A DNA stretch of 64,000 bases from Chitinophaga oryziterrae (GTDB lineage Bacteria; Bacteroidota; Bacteroidia; Chitinophagales; Chitinophagaceae). Each line of letters starts with the position of its first letter. The first letter of the stretch is position 1. The notes under the pieces are model-generated. The model was not told the DNA's origin and made no database searches. It worked only from the letters and a program-made list of their open reading frames with translations. Positions 8,837 through 16,552 of the stretch are shown piece by piece. A program made the position numbers and the translations under genes. Location: NCBI RefSeq assembly GCF_009758125.1, contig NZ_WRXO01000011.1:248001-312000 (forward strand). Direction: 5' to 3'.

Positions 8837-9289
8837 CTACATTTTTTGCTCAAAGAAACTGTATGCCAGTTCCAGTGTTTCCACCATAATCTCTCCTTCT
8901 TTCATTGATTTCAAACCAGACATTTCCAGTTTTACCGGATATGCATTGCTGAATACCCATACGGAAATAGGCTGCCCCTGATCATTCAGCAGAAGCACTT
9001 CCACTGTTTTAGGGGTAAATGTAAACGAAGTAAGGCTGGTCTGTGCCCATGAGATGAGGCCGGAGCCCACCACCATACCGCGTTTCAGTGACAGGTTCTT
9101 ATATTTAGGAGGGTTGGGGAACCGGTGTGGAAACCGGTTCTCCCCTCCTTCCTGCTTATCATCTGGTGTGATACTAACGGAAATGCCGCTCACTTCCATG
9201 AAGCTGCCTTCCTGTTCACCTGAAACGCCTGAAATAATTACTTTGAAATAAAATCCAAGTGGTGGAAAATAATTACCCAGTGCGTCCAT
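8837..9289 (-). CDS. eCIS tube protein, second copy (Afp5-like tube initiator)
   Basis: 150 residues of the T4 gp19-like tube family: FYFKVIISGVSGEQEGSFMEVSGI at the N-terminus, PPKYKNLSLKRGMV in the middle, and a C-terminal ANAYPVK-type segment (FSNAYPVKLEMSGLKSMKEG) followed by ETLELAYSFFEQ. It differs clearly from the preceding 150-residue tube gene, so the two are specialised paralogues. In Afp/PVC-type particles one paralogue builds the bulk tube and the other forms a terminal ring next to the hub. This one is nearer the LysM and spike genes and is the likelier initiator ring. Gap to the upstream tube gene is 5 bp. Confidence 0.88.
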   Translation of the reverse strand: MDALGNYFPPLGFYFKVIISGVSGEQEGSFMEVSGISVSITPDDKQEGGENRFPHRFPNPPKYKNLSLKRGMVVGSGLISWAQTSLTSFTFTPKTVEVLLLNDQGQPISVWVFSNAYPVKLEMSGLKSMKEGEIMVETLELAYSFFEQKM

Positions 9290-9294
9290 AGATA

Positions 9295-9747
9295 TTAACT
9301 TTGAGTCAGACCTTCGTGAGCCAGTTCCATGGTTTCCACAGCCACTTCATTTGCATCAGACTTCATATCTGTTACCGTGATTTTGGAAGGGAACGCATTC
9401 TTCAGGGTCCAGCTCATGGCAATGCCCTGAGATTCGTCCAGTAAACTGATTACGATGGTAGAACGTTTGTAGGTATTCATTTTGATGCCGCCGTATTTCT
9501 CCCACAGGGCTTTATCTCCTTTAAAGATGCCCTTCTTGAGTGTAATATTGGAGAACTTCTGAATGCCGGGCATTTTAACCGTTGAATATACCGGGCTGCT
9601 GCCGCCACGGTATTCGATCACCTGTGTTTCTGATGATAAACCGGTTACTTCCTGGAATATCAGCTCAGCACCATCCCACATTACTTTGAATGAGAACTTA
9701 ACTAGTGGCCATACCGTTTGTGACTGGCTTGCTCCGTCATCTGGCAT
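9295..9747 (-). CDS. eCIS major tube protein (Afp1-like)
   Basis: 150 residues, gp19-like tube fold: VKFSFKVMWDGAELIFQEVTGLSSE, then MPGIQKFSNITLKKGIFKGD and the C-terminal WTLKNAFPSKITVTDMKSDA with ETMELAHEGL. The KYxNLTLKKG-type strand and the NA(F/Y)PxK motif are shared with the next gene, confirming paralogy. It should polymerise into the inner tube that carries cargo. It is encoded directly downstream of the sheath (gap 35 bp), the usual place for the main tube subunit. Which paralogue is major is inferred from order only. Confidence 0.88.
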   Translation of the reverse strand: MPDDGASQSQTVWPLVKFSFKVMWDGAELIFQEVTGLSSETQVIEYRGGSSPVYSTVKMPGIQKFSNITLKKGIFKGDKALWEKYGGIKMNTYKRSTIVISLLDESQGIAMSWTLKNAFPSKITVTDMKSDANEVAVETMELAHEGLTQS

Positions 9748-9782
9748 AATTTTAAATTTTAAGGGTCTATAATAGTGTTAAA

Positions 9783-11285
9783 TTAAGATTGTTGCATCAT
9801 CTGCTGGAACGTGATGACGATGAACTCTGCAGGGCGTACTACCGCTACCTTCACAGAGATCAGCATTTTTCCTTCCAGGATGTCCTGTGGGGTCATGGTA
9901 GCGCCTAAACCGATCTGCACATCATACGCCTGCTCAGGGGCGGCACCTGCCAGCGCACCTTGTTTCCACAGGTTATTGAGGAAGTTATCGATCATGCTTT
10001 TTACCGTTACCCAGGTAGTGCTGTCGTTTGGCTCAAATACATAAGCACGTGTAGCCAGCTTGATGGATTGCTCCAGCATGATCAGCGTACGGCGTACGTT
10101 TACATAACACCAGTCGAGGCTATTACCGTCCAGTGTTCTGCCACCCCATACCAGGGTACCGATACCGGGGAAAGGTCTGATCACATTGATAGATTTACCT
10201 GCCATTACATCCACGTTCAGCTGTTTCTGCTCATCGTGAGAAATGTTGACAGCGGGCGCATTTACCATGTTGATAGATACGTTGGCGGGAGATTTCCATA
10301 CACCGCGACTGCTATCCACCAGTGTGTACAATCCTGCGATGGCGCCACTTGGGGGTAAGTCATTTATTTTAGAACGTACTTCTTCGATGATAGTAGAATA
10401 AATAGGACTAGCCGCCTTCAGTGATTGGTGGAAGTTCTTTTTATCATTGGCATCGGGAGTGGCAATTGCCTTGTACGCTGTAATGATCTTCGTTGCTGTG
10501 TCATCTGTTAACAAGGTAGCCAGGTCTGCATCCAGGTTTTCAAAGCTCACTTCACTTGGCTGTACTATCGCCGTTTTTAACCACGGATAATAAGCAGCGC
10601 CATAGTTCAGGGAAGTAGTACCTATAGCCGTACGGAAGTCGGCCACTACAGTGTCTGTAGTTTGTGTGGAAGACTGCTGCTCCAGGTCGAAGATCCCGAA
10701 ACGGCTCTGTGTTTTAGCACAATGGTTCAACACCTGGGTATATACCGCATAGGCGTCTTTACCGAGTGCGATCACATCAGGGATGACGATCAGGGTAGGT
10801 TCAAATTCCTTTTCCAGGATAGTGAACACATTGGGTTTAACCCCATCCGCAGAACCAACAAAGTCTTCTGCACTGGCAACGATACCATCCGGTTTACCTT
10901 CATAGGTATCTACAGACAGGATGTAGCAGTTGCTACCACCATTGGCATAAAACAAACGTACACTGTTGAACAGGAACAGCTTATGACCGTCCTTGATCTT
11001 CAGTATTTTGTCTTTACCATCCACCTTGAACATTTCTGCTTTTGCATCAGTAGCAGCAGCATCTGTAACAGTGAATTTGGGGTGAAATGCACCACCGAAA
11101 TTCTCCAGGAATTCGGCAAAGGAAGTGATGCGGGTGGGCTTGTGTGACAAGGGTTTTCCGAATCTTTCAGCTTTTTCAGTATAGCCGATAAAAACGGGGA
11201 CCGCTGTTTCCACGGCGACCACTGAACTGGGGAAGGCGTTTTTTTCCTCTATATAAACGCCGGGAGTCATAAGTGTTGAAGCCAT
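9783..11285 (-). CDS. eCIS contractile sheath protein
   Basis: 500 residues. The N-terminus LMTPGVYIEEKNAFPSSVVA and the ETAVPVFIGYTEKAERFGKP strand are the standard opening of tail sheath proteins. The C-terminal domain (about 365-500) has the conserved sheath core: VIRPFPGIGTLVWGGRTLDG, WCYVNVRRTLIMLEQSIKLA, WVTVKSMIDNFLNNLWKQGA, and a final VVRPAEFIVITFQQ strand. The middle (about 80-330) is a variable surface domain. Only one sheath gene is present here, whereas Afp and PVC clusters encode three, so the sheath is probably homopolymeric. It lies between the unknown 259-residue gene and the tube genes. Confidence 0.95.
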   Translation of the reverse strand: MASTLMTPGVYIEEKNAFPSSVVAVETAVPVFIGYTEKAERFGKPLSHKPTRITSFAEFLENFGGAFHPKFTVTDAAATDAKAEMFKVDGKDKILKIKDGHKLFLFNSVRLFYANGGSNCYILSVDTYEGKPDGIVASAEDFVGSADGVKPNVFTILEKEFEPTLIVIPDVIALGKDAYAVYTQVLNHCAKTQSRFGIFDLEQQSSTQTTDTVVADFRTAIGTTSLNYGAAYYPWLKTAIVQPSEVSFENLDADLATLLTDDTATKIITAYKAIATPDANDKKNFHQSLKAASPIYSTIIEEVRSKINDLPPSGAIAGLYTLVDSSRGVWKSPANVSINMVNAPAVNISHDEQKQLNVDVMAGKSINVIRPFPGIGTLVWGGRTLDGNSLDWCYVNVRRTLIMLEQSIKLATRAYVFEPNDSTTWVTVKSMIDNFLNNLWKQGALAGAAPEQAYDVQIGLGATMTPQDILEGKMLISVKVAVVRPAEFIVITFQQMMQQS

Positions 11286-11303
11286 AGCTATACAGTTTAG
11301 TAA

Positions 11304-12083
11304 TTAGTATAAAAAGATTTCTGAGAATAGTTCTGAATTGCCTGTGACAGCCGTAGATATCCTGCTGATATCCGGCGTTGGTAACGCGGAAATAACGACT
11401 TTGGAATTATCTACAAGTTGAAACGTATATTTATTTTTAAGTGTTAGTTCAAGAGGGATATCGGATGTAAACATATACAAGCCTGTCTTTCCTGGCAGGT
11501 CGACGGGTACAGGTGGTCCGAACTGTACTTTGCCTGTGGCATCTATGATGGCAGGTTCTGAGAGGGATGTCAGGTTCTCACTCATCAGGAAATAGCGCCA
11601 CCGTATGGCCCTTGATGCAAACCTTATTTCATAGCCTGTTTCCAGATCGGGTGTTAACTCCAGTACAATACGGCCAAAAGGTTTAATGAAAAACCTGTCC
11701 GTCGGTTTCAGATGATATACATCTGCACCCGAAACTAACGCTTCATGATGTAATGTACCGGCAGTGTGTGGCTGACTGTTGCCAAACAACAAAAAACTTT
11801 TCCTGATGTCCACCTGGCTGAAATCAGTATAGTTATAAAATAAGGGATCTTCCATGTTCAGATCGAATGTCAGCGTCAGTTTTTCACGCAGCAGTTCCTG
11901 CCTGTCGCATACATCCGTATCAAACAGCAGCAGGAAACCATTGGCTTGCTGACGCAGTAACAATGAATGGCGGCGCATGTCCATAGCAGTCTGTGACGGC
12001 ACTTTTACGGCAATGCGATCAAATGTTCTTTCAGCAAAAAATACATGACGGAAGTAAACGGCCGTCAAAGTATCATGTCCCAT
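11304..12083 (-). CDS. Unrecognised eCIS-operon protein between tail terminator and sheath
   Basis: 259 residues with no signal peptide, no membrane helix and no motif I recognise. Composition suggests a mostly beta protein with a helical start (AVYFRHVFFAERTFDRIAVK, then DMRRHSLLLRQQANGFLLLF). The second half contains KPFGRIVLELTPDLETGYEI and a strand series ending DNSKVVISALPTPDISRIST. It is tightly embedded: 12 bp after the DUF4255 gene and 18 bp before the sheath gene, so it belongs to the particle operon. Position suggests a cap, collar or envelope-anchoring adaptor at the sheath end distal to the baseplate. That role is inference from order only. Confidence 0.6.
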   Translation of the reverse strand: MGHDTLTAVYFRHVFFAERTFDRIAVKVPSQTAMDMRRHSLLLRQQANGFLLLFDTDVCDRQELLREKLTLTFDLNMEDPLFYNYTDFSQVDIRKSFLLFGNSQPHTAGTLHHEALVSGADVYHLKPTDRFFIKPFGRIVLELTPDLETGYEIRFASRAIRWRYFLMSENLTSLSEPAIIDATGKVQFGPPVPVDLPGKTGLYMFTSDIPLELTLKNKYTFQLVDNSKVVISALPTPDISRISTAVTGNSELFSEIFLY

Positions 12084-12095
12084 TTTTTGTATACT

Positions 12096-12656
12096 TTATA
12101 AAGGGGTATTATCAGCAGAAGAAGCCCTCACAATAGGTCTGTATTCTTTGATAATACTTTCGTCAAACGTAAGCATGCGCATTTTATACACCACCGATGG
12201 CATGTATTTGGCGCCAAGCGTAGCCCAGATATTATTCATCTTTTCAGTGCCCATGCTTTCCATTTCAAACGTCAGTTTATCGATCCGGGAATCAAGTGAT
12301 GGCGTATTGGCTTGTGTGAGTACACTGCCAGACTGGAAATAAGCAATAATAAAAGAAATGAAGCGCAGGGCTTCAGGATAGTTATTACTGCTGAAGTAAG
12401 CAGAGAACAAGATATAGAGATTGATGCACACCGGCGGCATTGTATTACCTGAAAAGCGACCTGCTCCTACTTTTCCTAATGCTTCTTTTTCAATGTTGAT
12501 AAGCGTAACCAGCACTTTGTTCTCTCCCTGAATGGCAACAGTACCGTCCTGGTTAATGATACCAGACAGTACGACCTTCTCTTCATTAATGTGCAGCTGC
12601 CTGCTGAAATGTTTGTTAATCTCTTCAGTGATGCAGGCAAGGGTTTCGTAGATCAT
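12096..12656 (-). CDS. DUF4255 tail terminator / cap protein (Afp16-like)
   Basis: 186 residues beginning MIYETLACITEEINKHFSRQ, with VVLSGIINQDG, NKVLVTLINIEKEALG and the PPVCINLYILFSAYF strand that mark DUF4255, the Pvc16/Afp16 N-terminal family. In known particles this protein closes the tube and sheath at the end away from the baseplate and fixes length. It is the first gene of the minus-strand operon. Upstream is a 329-bp divergent intergenic region (12657-12985) that should contain the operon promoter. I could not pick a convincing promoter element there. Confidence 0.85.
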   Translation of the reverse strand: MIYETLACITEEINKHFSRQLHINEEKVVLSGIINQDGTVAIQGENKVLVTLINIEKEALGKVGAGRFSGNTMPPVCINLYILFSAYFSSNNYPEALRFISFIIAYFQSGSVLTQANTPSLDSRIDKLTFEMESMGTEKMNNIWATLGAKYMPSVVYKMRMLTFDESIIKEYRPIVRASSADNTPL

Positions 12657-12985
12657 TTAAGATAAAAGCATGAGCAGTGTGGCAGCAATAAAGCATAAAA
12701 TGCCTTACCAGTTGCTTTACCGGCGTTGTTTTAATACCATGGTGTGTATAAATCTTCTTGTAGTTAGTTATCTCTAGGGCTCTATGTTAAATCTTTACAT
12801 AAGGTATGAAGCTATTGGTAAATAGTGTTTTTTTAATTACGGGATATTGTCCTTGTGTCTCTAAATCTGCCCACAATATAGTGGTTAAATGAAATTATTC
12901 AAATTTTTTATTAGAAAATTTAATTCTATATTTTTTGTAACTAATTACTACTATTGCTATTCGAACAGCACAACTTATTACTCTT
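12657..12985. other. Divergent intergenic region between eCIS operon and GH18-like gene
   Basis: 329 bp with no open frame worth calling. It must hold the start signals of both the eCIS operon (leftward) and the GH18-like gene (rightward). The right part (about 12895-12960) is very AT-rich, as expected for a promoter. On the plus strand TATA followed by six T and a G at about 12927-12937 is close to the Bacteroidota -7 element TAnnTTTG but has one base too many. No exact TAnnTTTG on either strand was found by eye, and no clear inverted repeat. Confidence 0.4.
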
Positions 12986-15031
12986 ATGCATCCCTACCTT
13001 AGAGGTTATTTATTGCTTATTGCTTTATTTATATGTACAAGTATTTGTACAGCAACGCCGGTTTCTTTCCAGGCGCCTAAGCTCAAAATGCCTAAGGATA
13101 CTGCTGTTAAAACAAAATTGCTAAAGAAGATAATAACAGCCCTGCAATTCAGGGCTAATGTACGTGCCAAACAAAAAGAACGTATCGTTACCATCATTAA
13201 CGGGGTCTTTGCAGACTCTATGATCGTGACCGCAAAAGACATTGCTCACCTGAATGAAGAATTATCCCGGCAGGAAAACCAGCATTTCGATTCATTACGG
13301 TCACTTATACACGCGATTTCCATACATGCAGATGATAGTGTAGATGTAGTTCCTCCTGCCCCTTCTGAAAATAAAAGTATTTCGGAAAGTGAGTTCAATG
13401 CGCTGGTCAGTAAGATCATTCCCATCCTCCAGCAAAAAGATAAAGAGAAGGACGAAACCAATGATACGGCAAGACAGGAGAAACTAAAAAGGATACAGGC
13501 CTTTTTTAACAGACCACCCGGGCAGATCGATACCTTACGTATAAGCGAAAACGTTGGACGTAGGTATATCCTTCACCTGGGGGATAGTGCTTCGGTGACC
13601 GGCATCCATCCCTTCTGGATGGGCGATAAATATCTCAACTACAACTTTGCAGCGTTAAGTACCCTGTCCTTTTACGGATTAACAGCAGATGGTACTACCG
13701 GTCAGATTAAAAAGATGTACGACCCTGCTGCGTTAAAAGTATTGGCAGCTGCCCAGCAGGCTAACTGTAACACCACCTTTACCCTGTATAATCCAGGTAA
13801 CCTGCTGGACCACGAACCGGCTCAGTTATTATATATTGATTCCCTGTTGCCTGTCATGCAACAGCATAATGTGGGCGGCATCAATATCTGGTTCGGGGAG
13901 CTCCCTCATCACGACAGAGAAGCCTTCACCCGCTTTGTTTCCCTGATGGTACATTATCTCCGCAGAGATAATAACCGGCGCTACCAGATATCGGTGACTA
14001 TACCTTCCAATGATAATGAACTGGCGTATGATCTGCGTGCTATGGATACCCTGGTAGACCATTTCATTATCGACTTTACCCAGCCGGATAAAAAGACCGC
14101 AGGAGCTACTGCCCCATTAAAAGGAAATGCTGCAAGGGCATTGCAACCGGTCATCGCCCGGTATCTGAACCTGAATATTGCCCCCAGGAAATTTATCGCA
14201 CTTTTATCTTACCAGGGTACTATCTGGAAGGTGGGCCGTAACGGCGTTGCGAATTCTTATGGTGGTACTATCTCCTATAATGATATTAAAAAACGTTTTC
14301 CTTCCGATACCGCTGTATTTTATGATGAAGTAGCTGCTGCAGCTATCCTGGAAGAAAAGAAAGACAATGGAGAGGTCTCCTCACAGATCTGGTTCGATGA
14401 TGCCACTACCCTGGATATCAAATATGATTATATCAAGGGACAGGGATTAGGCGGTGTGGCCATCTGGCCACTGGGAGCAGATGATGGGTATTCGGAACTA
14501 TGGGAAGGACTGGCAGACAAATTTATCAGTATAGATACTACTTTCATAGATACGGTTCCGTTAGTAGATCAACCCGCTCCTCCCCTTACTTTTTGGGAAA
14601 GAATCGTAAGACGGTTTCACATAGAGAGGGACGCTATTATACGTTTGTCCAGAAATCCATGCAGTGTAAAATCCGATGAGTACAAGAGTGATGATTACGT
14701 GACATGGATCACCATCTTCTTTACACTGATAACCATTGCCGCAGGACTTTTTTATGCTTACCAGGTACGTATGCAAAGGCTTACCCCAATGCTGCGGAAA
14801 AGATTACTGTGGTTGTTTATCGGGTTGTTATTATTCACTTTCTTCTGTGCGGTAGCGACTGTGTTCCTGAGTAAGCATGTTCCCTGGTTAGGCGTTACAG
14901 ACGACCCTGACGGTTGCAAACCTATTAGCTTATCCGTAGTGGTGATCGTTTTCTTTAGCGGGGTTGGATTGGGTATGCTGATTATGCGCCTTTTTGTGTT
15001 TCCGGGGTTATCAAAAGAGGAAAAGCCATAG
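12986..15031 (+). CDS. Membrane-anchored GH18-like protein with degenerate catalytic motif
   Basis: 681 residues. A signal peptide (about 1-23) is followed by a charged helical region (about 36-175). Residues about 205-512 resemble a GH18 TIM barrel: a first strand and loop with PFWMGDKYLNYNFAALSTLS, a fourth-strand segment GGINIWFGELP (297-307), FIIDFTQP (360-367), and a last strand GGVAIWPLGADD (489-500). The catalytic DxxDxDxE is not intact: the expected aspartates read G, N and W/F, with one Glu (305) nearby, so chitinase activity is doubtful. Three membrane helices follow (about 572-593, 607-628, 646-672). It is divergent from the eCIS operon, with its 3' end facing a minus-strand gene. 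It could be a surface glycan-binding or lysis/anchoring protein; its function is unknown. Confidence 0.6.
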   Translation: MHPYLRGYLLLIALFICTSICTATPVSFQAPKLKMPKDTAVKTKLLKKIITALQFRANVRAKQKERIVTIINGVFADSMIVTAKDIAHLNEELSRQENQHFDSLRSLIHAISIHADDSVDVVPPAPSENKSISESEFNALVSKIIPILQQKDKEKDETNDTARQEKLKRIQAFFNRPPGQIDTLRISENVGRRYILHLGDSASVTGIHPFWMGDKYLNYNFAALSTLSFYGLTADGTTGQIKKMYDPAALKVLAAAQQANCNTTFTLYNPGNLLDHEPAQLLYIDSLLPVMQQHNVGGINIWFGELPHHDREAFTRFVSLMVHYLRRDNNRRYQISVTIPSNDNELAYDLRAMDTLVDHFIIDFTQPDKKTAGATAPLKGNAARALQPVIARYLNLNIAPRKFIALLSYQGTIWKVGRNGVANSYGGTISYNDIKKRFPSDTAVFYDEVAAAAILEEKKDNGEVSSQIWFDDATTLDIKYDYIKGQGLGGVAIWPLGADDGYSELWEGLADKFISIDTTFIDTVPLVDQPAPPLTFWERIVRRFHIERDAIIRLSRNPCSVKSDEYKSDDYVTWITIFFTLITIAAGLFYAYQVRMQRLTPMLRKRLLWLFIGLLLFTFFCAVATVFLSKHVPWLGVTDDPDGCKPISLSVVVIVFFSGVGLGMLIMRLFVFPGLSKEEKP

Positions 15032-15052
15032 TATCATTTTTGGTAGTACCTC

Positions 15053-15224
15053 AGTTTGAATATTATACCAGATGTTGTTGATCATAAATACACTGCATCT
15101 GACTGTTTAGTTCTCTGATTTAGCTTTGGAATATGGGTTCAGGATCTGTTTTTCAATTTAACTTCACCTAATATTCACGTCAGATAAGGTGTATTTATGA
15201 TCAACAACATCTGGCGCGAAGATT
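15053..15224 (+). repeat. Dispersed inverted-repeat element, copy 1
   Basis: The core 15070-15212 begins AGATGTTGTTGATCATAAAT and ends with its reverse complement. Arms are 34 bp (15070-15103 and 15179-15212) and match at 31 of 34 positions. They enclose a 75-bp centre (15104-15178). Shared flanks extend the element: AGTTTGAA nine bases left of the core (as in copy 3) and GGCGCGAAGATT on the right. It lies between two convergent genes, where it could act as a terminator. Copies 2 and 3 are at 16256-16411 (inverted) and 26681-26850. No transposase gene is near; a MITE-like or structured-RNA origin are both possible. Confidence 0.85.
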
Positions 15225-15285
15225 AAAGCAGGTCGCAGAGGAATGTTTACGAAGTATACCTGGTTTGGTATTCCGTTGAATTAAT

Positions 15286-16026
15286 TTAATCCTGTACAGG
15301 ATGGTCCCTTTTCCATCTTGAAGAAAAGTAGGTCGACCAGTCTTTGATGTATAAATAGTATTCGTAGTCGGTTTCAAAGCTTTGCAACATCTCGTAGGTA
15401 GGTCTGTATTGCTGCATAAATGTATCGAGGGCAGGTGGCTGTAATCCTGTTATCTTCTTTACCAGTGCCTTATTAAACCGGTGAGTCACATATTTATCCC
15501 GCTCATCTTGCTCCAGTTTTTGTCTGAAAGCTTCCATTCTCTTCATCTTTCTTATACTGAGCAGCAGATCGAGGTTGACACCTGCTCCCGCCCCATTGCT
15601 GGCATTTGCCAGGAAATCCGGGGCATAGTTGAACACTTTTTTGTATTCTTCCCGGTTAGCGATGGAATCCTCTTTATAGTCGTTTTGCAGTACTACAACG
15701 GTAGGTAATACCTTGATATCTACGTGAAGACTCATATCAAACGGCCTGTTAGCAGGAATTTCCTTTACCGGGAACTTCATGGTCGCCTTTCCCTGGTAGG
15801 AAAAGCTGAGGGAATCGGTATAAGGTAACCTGATGCTGTAATGCCCGGCGGAATCGGTAACGGCGCCAGCGCCGGAAGAGCCTCTTACGCTTACGCCGGC
15901 CATTCCGTATTTGGCGGAGCGTTCATATACAGTACCGCTAATTTGTACCTGTCCGGCAGCTACGAGGCGTAGCAAGACCAATACCATCAATATAACAGTC
16001 TTTTGTAGCAATTTGGTGATCCTCAT
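15286..16026 (-). CDS. Secreted carboxypeptidase-regulatory-like domain protein
   Basis: 246 residues. An N-terminal signal peptide (MRITKLLQKTVILMVLVLLR to about 25) precedes one CarboxypepD_reg-like beta-sandwich: VQISGTVYERSAKYGMAGVS followed by TDSAGHYSIRLPYTDSLSFS (about 26-100). The rest is helical and charged and not recognised. Such domains are common in Bacteroidota surface proteins and TonB-receptor extensions; alone, with a helical tail, the protein probably acts in the periplasm or at the outer membrane. It is monocistronic, flanked on both sides by copies of the dispersed inverted-repeat element. No function can be assigned beyond the domain. Confidence 0.75.
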   Translation of the reverse strand: MRITKLLQKTVILMVLVLLRLVAAGQVQISGTVYERSAKYGMAGVSVRGSSGAGAVTDSAGHYSIRLPYTDSLSFSYQGKATMKFPVKEIPANRPFDMSLHVDIKVLPTVVVLQNDYKEDSIANREEYKKVFNYAPDFLANASNGAGAGVNLDLLLSIRKMKRMEAFRQKLEQDERDKYVTHRFNKALVKKITGLQPPALDTFMQQYRPTYEMLQSFETDYEYYLYIKDWSTYFSSRWKRDHPVQD

Positions 16027-16255
16027 TTCGTCTCAATCTAAGACAGGATGAAAACATAAGCAAGAATGCTAAAAATATTAACATTTCATGTTTTTTTATA
16101 ATGCATTTTGGTAGATGTTTTCCCTTTGTTCATAGAAGAGATCAAGAGGTTGAGAGAATAATGAGGACAAAACTTTTTTATTTAAAAGGGGGATACCTAT
16201 CTTTTGTGCAGATGCTCTTTGGCTGAATTTGGGTAGTGAATCAGTCTGATTGCAT

Positions 16256-16411
16256 AATCTTCGCGCCAGATGTTTTTGCTCAATAAATACACCTTATCTG
16301 ACGTGAATATCAGGTGAAGTTAAATTGAAAAACAAATCCTGAACCTATGTTCCAAAGCTACATCAGAGAACTAAACAGTCAGATGTAGTGTATTTAGGAG
16401 CAAATACATCT
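16256..16411 (-). repeat. Dispersed inverted-repeat element, copy 2 (reverse orientation)
   Basis: The same element as at 15053-15224 but inverted. Arms are 16268-16302 and 16378-16411, with a 75-bp centre at 16303-16377 that differs from copy 1 at 5 of 75 positions with no indel. The conserved outer flank AATCTTCGCGCC (16256-16267) is the reverse complement of the right flank of copy 1. The arms are less perfectly paired here: one has GCTCAATAAATACAC where the reverse complement of the other has GCTCCTAAATACAC. Confidence 0.85.
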
Positions 16412-16454
16412 TCCAACCTAATCTATCCTGTCCGGAAAAGGAATAAAACAGGCA

Positions 16455-16524
16455 TTGAACAGGATTATCCTCCGTTTATCCTCCGTCTTTTAACGGAGGA
16501 TAAACGGAGGATAATCCTGTTCAA
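16455..16524 (-). terminator. Perfect 32-bp hairpin after the efflux/SDR operon
   Basis: Arms 16455-16486 and 16493-16524 are exact reverse complements separated by the 6-base loop cttta/t-rich spacer ctttta. Each arm contains two tandem copies of TTATCCTCCGT or its complement. It lies 28 bp beyond the stop of the SDR gene, on the side where that operon's transcript would end. On the minus strand the stem is followed by TGCCTGTTTTATTCC, a modest T-run. Rho-independent termination is plausible, but the stem is unusually long and could also serve as a protein-binding or mobile-element remnant. Confidence 0.6.
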
Positions 16525-16552
16525 GAGCCGTTCAATTCCTGGGATATAGCTT

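Larger units (their letters stand above)
16027..16552. other. Intergenic region with repeat copy 2 and a 32-bp hairpin
   Basis: 526 bp without a gene. The left 230 bp should contain the promoter of the carboxypeptidase-regulatory protein (leftward from 16026), but no clear element was seen. The middle holds repeat-element copy 2 (16256-16411) and the right a perfect 32-bp inverted repeat (16455-16524) just past the stop of the SDR gene. Both are listed separately. Confidence 0.6.

Noticed and set aside
1..12656. Prophage or type VI secretion system
   Set aside because: No capsid, portal, terminase, integrase or T6SS membrane-complex genes; the DUF4255, DUF5908 and LysM genes and single-operon order are those of an eCIS.
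12895..12960. Exact Bacteroidota promoter for the GH18-like gene
   Set aside because: The TATA-T6-G stretch has one base too many for TAnnTTTG and no TTG at the right distance, so it is not called as a promoter.
12986..15031. Active chitinase
   Set aside because: The barrel resembles GH18 but the DxxDxDxE catalytic motif is not intact, so activity is not claimed.
15053..15224. CRISPR or rho-independent terminator as explanation for the inverted-repeat element
   Set aside because: There is no repeat-spacer periodicity. The 75-bp conserved centre and occurrence in divergent and co-directional gaps do not fit a plain terminator.
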